Positions 62,306 through 64,000 of a DNA stretch of 64,000 nucleotides are shown in pieces. The translations under genes and the position numbers were made by a program. The DNA is taken from assembly GCF_011008565.1 (NCBI RefSeq), contig NZ_JAAIWK010000020.1, forward strand, positions 1 through 64,000. The letters run 5' to 3'. Under the pieces are notes generated by a model that saw nothing but the letters and a program-made list of their open reading frames with translations, made no database searches and was not told where the DNA came from. Source of the stretch: Heyndrickxia ginsengihumi (lineage in GTDB: Bacteria; Bacillota; Bacilli; Bacillales; Bacillaceae_C). Each line of letters begins with the position of its first letter. The first letter of the stretch is position 1.

Positions 62306-63031
62306 ATGAAACTTGAAGGGAAAGTCGTTATTATTACTGGGGGAGCTGGCGGTCTTGGAAAAGAATCAAGTTTTTTATTTGCTAGTGAAGGCGCACAAGT
62401 TGTTGTCGCTGATTATCATGAACGTTCAGCAGAAGAAACAGCTAGAGAGGTCAACGGTGTCGGATTAGGCGTCGATGTGTCTAAACGGGACCAAGTGGAG
62501 CGAATGGTCAGTGAGGTTATCCAACAATTTGGTAAAATCGATATTTTAATCAATAACGCAGGAATTACGATGGATTCCACTCTTGTAAAAATGACACAGG
62601 ATCAATGGGATACGGTTATATCCATTAATCAAACAGGTGTCTTCCATTGTACACAAGCAGTCATCCCTCATATGATTAAAGAAGGTTTTGGAAGAATTAT
62701 TAATACAAGTAGTATAGTAGGAAGAATGGGTAATTTTGGTCAAACAAATTATGCTGCGAGTAAAGCAGCTGTTATTGCGATGACCCAAACGTGGGCAAAA
62801 GAGCTTGGTAGAAAAGGAATTACTGTTAATGCGGTCGCTCCAGGTTTTATTATGACCCCAATGACGGAGAAGATGCCTGAAAAAGTTCTTCAAGGGATGA
62901 AAGAAAAAGTATCCCTTCAACGGCTTGGCACACCAAGAGATATAGCTAATGCCTATTTATTTCTAGCAAGCAATGAATCTAGTTATATAAACGGAGCTGT
63001 TATTCCGGTTGATGGCGGTCTTTCAATATAA
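62306..63031 (+). CDS. SDR family oxidoreductase, 3-oxoacyl-ACP reductase-like (FabG)
   Basis: 241 residues with TGGAGGLGKESS (9-20), NNAGITMDSTLVKM, NTSSIVGRMGNFGQ, YAASKAAVIAMTQTWAKELG and APGFIMTPMTEKMP, very like FabG. In this setting, between a CoA-transferase and a thiolase, it more likely acts on 3-hydroxyacyl-CoA (acetoacetyl-CoA reductase type). GAGGGGGGA before ATG 62306 is a strong RBS; upstream in-frame starts are poorer. It differs from the first SDR of the cluster, so the two probably take different substrates. Confidence 0.9.
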   Translation: MKLEGKVVIITGGAGGLGKESSFLFASEGAQVVVADYHERSAEETAREVNGVGLGVDVSKRDQVERMVSEVIQQFGKIDILINNAGITMDSTLVKMTQDQWDTVISINQTGVFHCTQAVIPHMIKEGFGRIINTSSIVGRMGNFGQTNYAASKAAVIAMTQTWAKELGRKGITVNAVAPGFIMTPMTEKMPEKVLQGMKEKVSLQRLGTPRDIANAYLFLASNESSYINGAVIPVDGGLSI

Positions 63032-63106
63032 GCAGTTCACTTTGCTGATTAGATCATGTAGCAATATCGAGTATAGATGATTACGCTTCAAAAGGAGGAA
63101 TTATTA

Positions 63107-64000
63107 ATGAATGAGATATTGATTTTAGAAGGAGCAAGAACGCCATTTGGTACTTTCGGCGGGTCATTAAAGGATACAGATTCTACACAACTTGGGGTGA
63201 TAGCCAGCAAAGAGGCGTTAAAACGGAGCAATGTTGATGCAAAGGATATTGATTTAACAGTTGTTGGAAACGTGATTCATTCAGCTAAAAATTCACCTTA
63301 TATTTCGAGGCACATCGCGTTGAATGTCGGTATACCTATTACAAGCCCTGCGTTAACGGTCAATCGACTATGCGGGTCAGGCCTTCAAGCTGTGGTTTCG
63401 GTCGGACAATCGATTCGCCTAGGTGAAGGTGAAACTGGACTTGCGGTAGGTTCAGAAAATATGAGTATGGCACCCTTTGCATTAAGAGGGAGTCGATTTG
63501 GAATGAAAAAGCCTGATTTAGACGATACATTATGGTCCGCATTAACAGATGAATTTACTGGAGAAGGTATGGGAATGACAGCTGAAAATCTATCAGACCA
63601 ATATGAAATATCTCGAGAAGAGCAGGATCAATTTGCTTTGGAAAGCCATCTTCGTGCTGCGGATGCAAGAAAAAATGGAAGGCTTGCAGAAGAAATCGTC
63701 CCTGTTGAAATTCAAACGAAAAAAGGCATTTTGATAGTGGATCAAGATGAACATATTCGAGAGAACTCCACTATTGAAGGGCTTGCAAAGCTTCGTCCAG
63801 CCTTTAAAACAGATGGAACCGTGACGGCAGGAAATGCGAGTGGGATTAATGATGGTGCAGGTGCTGTCGTCCTTGCTTCTGAGACTTTCGTAAACAGCCA
63901 CAATAGCAAGCCGATTGCCCGAATCGTTTCTTGGGGTGTAGCAGGGGTTGATCCTAGTATTATGGGAATTGGTCCTGTGCCTGCCATTCAAATGGCATTA
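63107..64000 (+). CDS. Acetyl-CoA acetyltransferase-type thiolase, cut by the window edge
   Basis: The frame is open from ATG 63107 to the right edge, 298 codons without a stop, behind AAAGGAGG. It begins MNEILILEGARTPFGTFGGSL and has the acyl-enzyme Cys C89 in NRLCGSGLQAV, then GSENMSMAPFALRG and GNASGINDGAGAVVL of the thiolase N-terminal domain. The C-terminal His and second Cys lie beyond the window. It probably cleaves or forms acetoacetyl-CoA-type products at the end of the cluster's pathway. Confidence 0.93.
   Translation, partial: MNEILILEGARTPFGTFGGSLKDTDSTQLGVIASKEALKRSNVDAKDIDLTVVGNVIHSAKNSPYISRHIALNVGIPITSPALTVNRLCGSGLQAVVSVGQSIRLGEGETGLAVGSENMSMAPFALRGSRFGMKKPDLDDTLWSALTDEFTGEGMGMTAENLSDQYEISREEQDQFALESHLRAADARKNGRLAEEIVPVEIQTKKGILIVDQDEHIRENSTIEGLAKLRPAFKTDGTVTAGNASGINDGAGAVVLASETFVNSHNSKPIARIVSWGVAGVDPSIMGIGPVPAIQMAL

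Noticed and set aside
62546-62920. 124-codon minus-strand frame inside the second FabG-like gene
   Set aside because: Antisense shadow of a gene with all SDR motifs.

Overview
The window reads as chromosome from a low-GC, aerobic, endospore-forming Firmicute of the family Bacillaceae. Evidence: strong AAGGAGG-type ribosome binding sites, frequent TTG/GTG starts, sigma-A and sigma-G-like promoters, a T-box proBA operon, TnrA, FeoAB under a Fur box, YjlC-Ndh, SpoVA proteins, Ku/LigD and many Bacillus subtilis homologues. I do not assign a species. I see no rRNA, tRNA, CRISPR array, prophage or intact transposon.

Layout. 1-14.7 kb: an aminotransferase, iron uptake (feoA, feoB, Cys-rich partner), an MFS exporter, peptide deformylase, tnrA, a YitT-type membrane protein, a C39-like exported protein, rpiA, nanoRNase nrnB and a large UPF1-like helicase. 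14-19.6 kb: Bax-inhibitor-type protein, the type II NADH dehydrogenase operon (yjlC-ndh) and T-box-controlled proline synthesis (proBA). 19.8-26.6 kb: a spore-linked block in which the two halves of LigD (ligase and polymerase as separate genes) face a spoVA2mob-like operon (DUF1657, SpoVAC, SpoVAD, SpoVAE, DUF1657, DUF421-DUF1657) that runs towards Ku. This is the most interesting region: spore germination/heat-resistance genes interleaved with the whole NHEJ repair set.

26.6-35 kb: niacin transporter niaP with a NiaR-type operator, GNAT and MarR genes, thioesterase, phosphoesterase, a stand-alone zinc-type S14 gene, a CYP152-type fatty acid peroxygenase and a soluble YfmS-like chemoreceptor. 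35.5-43.4 kb: sugar/polyol genes, namely a self-regulated LacI gene with SIS and HAD genes, then an SDR-FGGY kinase-GPH symporter operon divergent from a ROK repressor with paired palindromic operators.

43.4-58 kb: a looser accessory region with LysR/DUF4865, GNATs, yoaS-yozG-yoaT, a SASP-like gene, an FAH-family hydrolase and two lipoproteins. It holds several decaying genes: a truncated HAD, a frameshifted cysteine hydrolase, an IS1182-type transposase relic, an ABC ATPase tail and a possible GntP tail. 58.8-64 kb: an AraC-regulated acyl-CoA cluster (two SDRs, class III CoA-transferase, thiolase) that runs off the right edge.

A dispersed family of GC-richer hairpin repeats of about 80-200 bp occurs about ten times, always between genes. 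One copy appears split by a smaller inverted-repeat-bounded segment.
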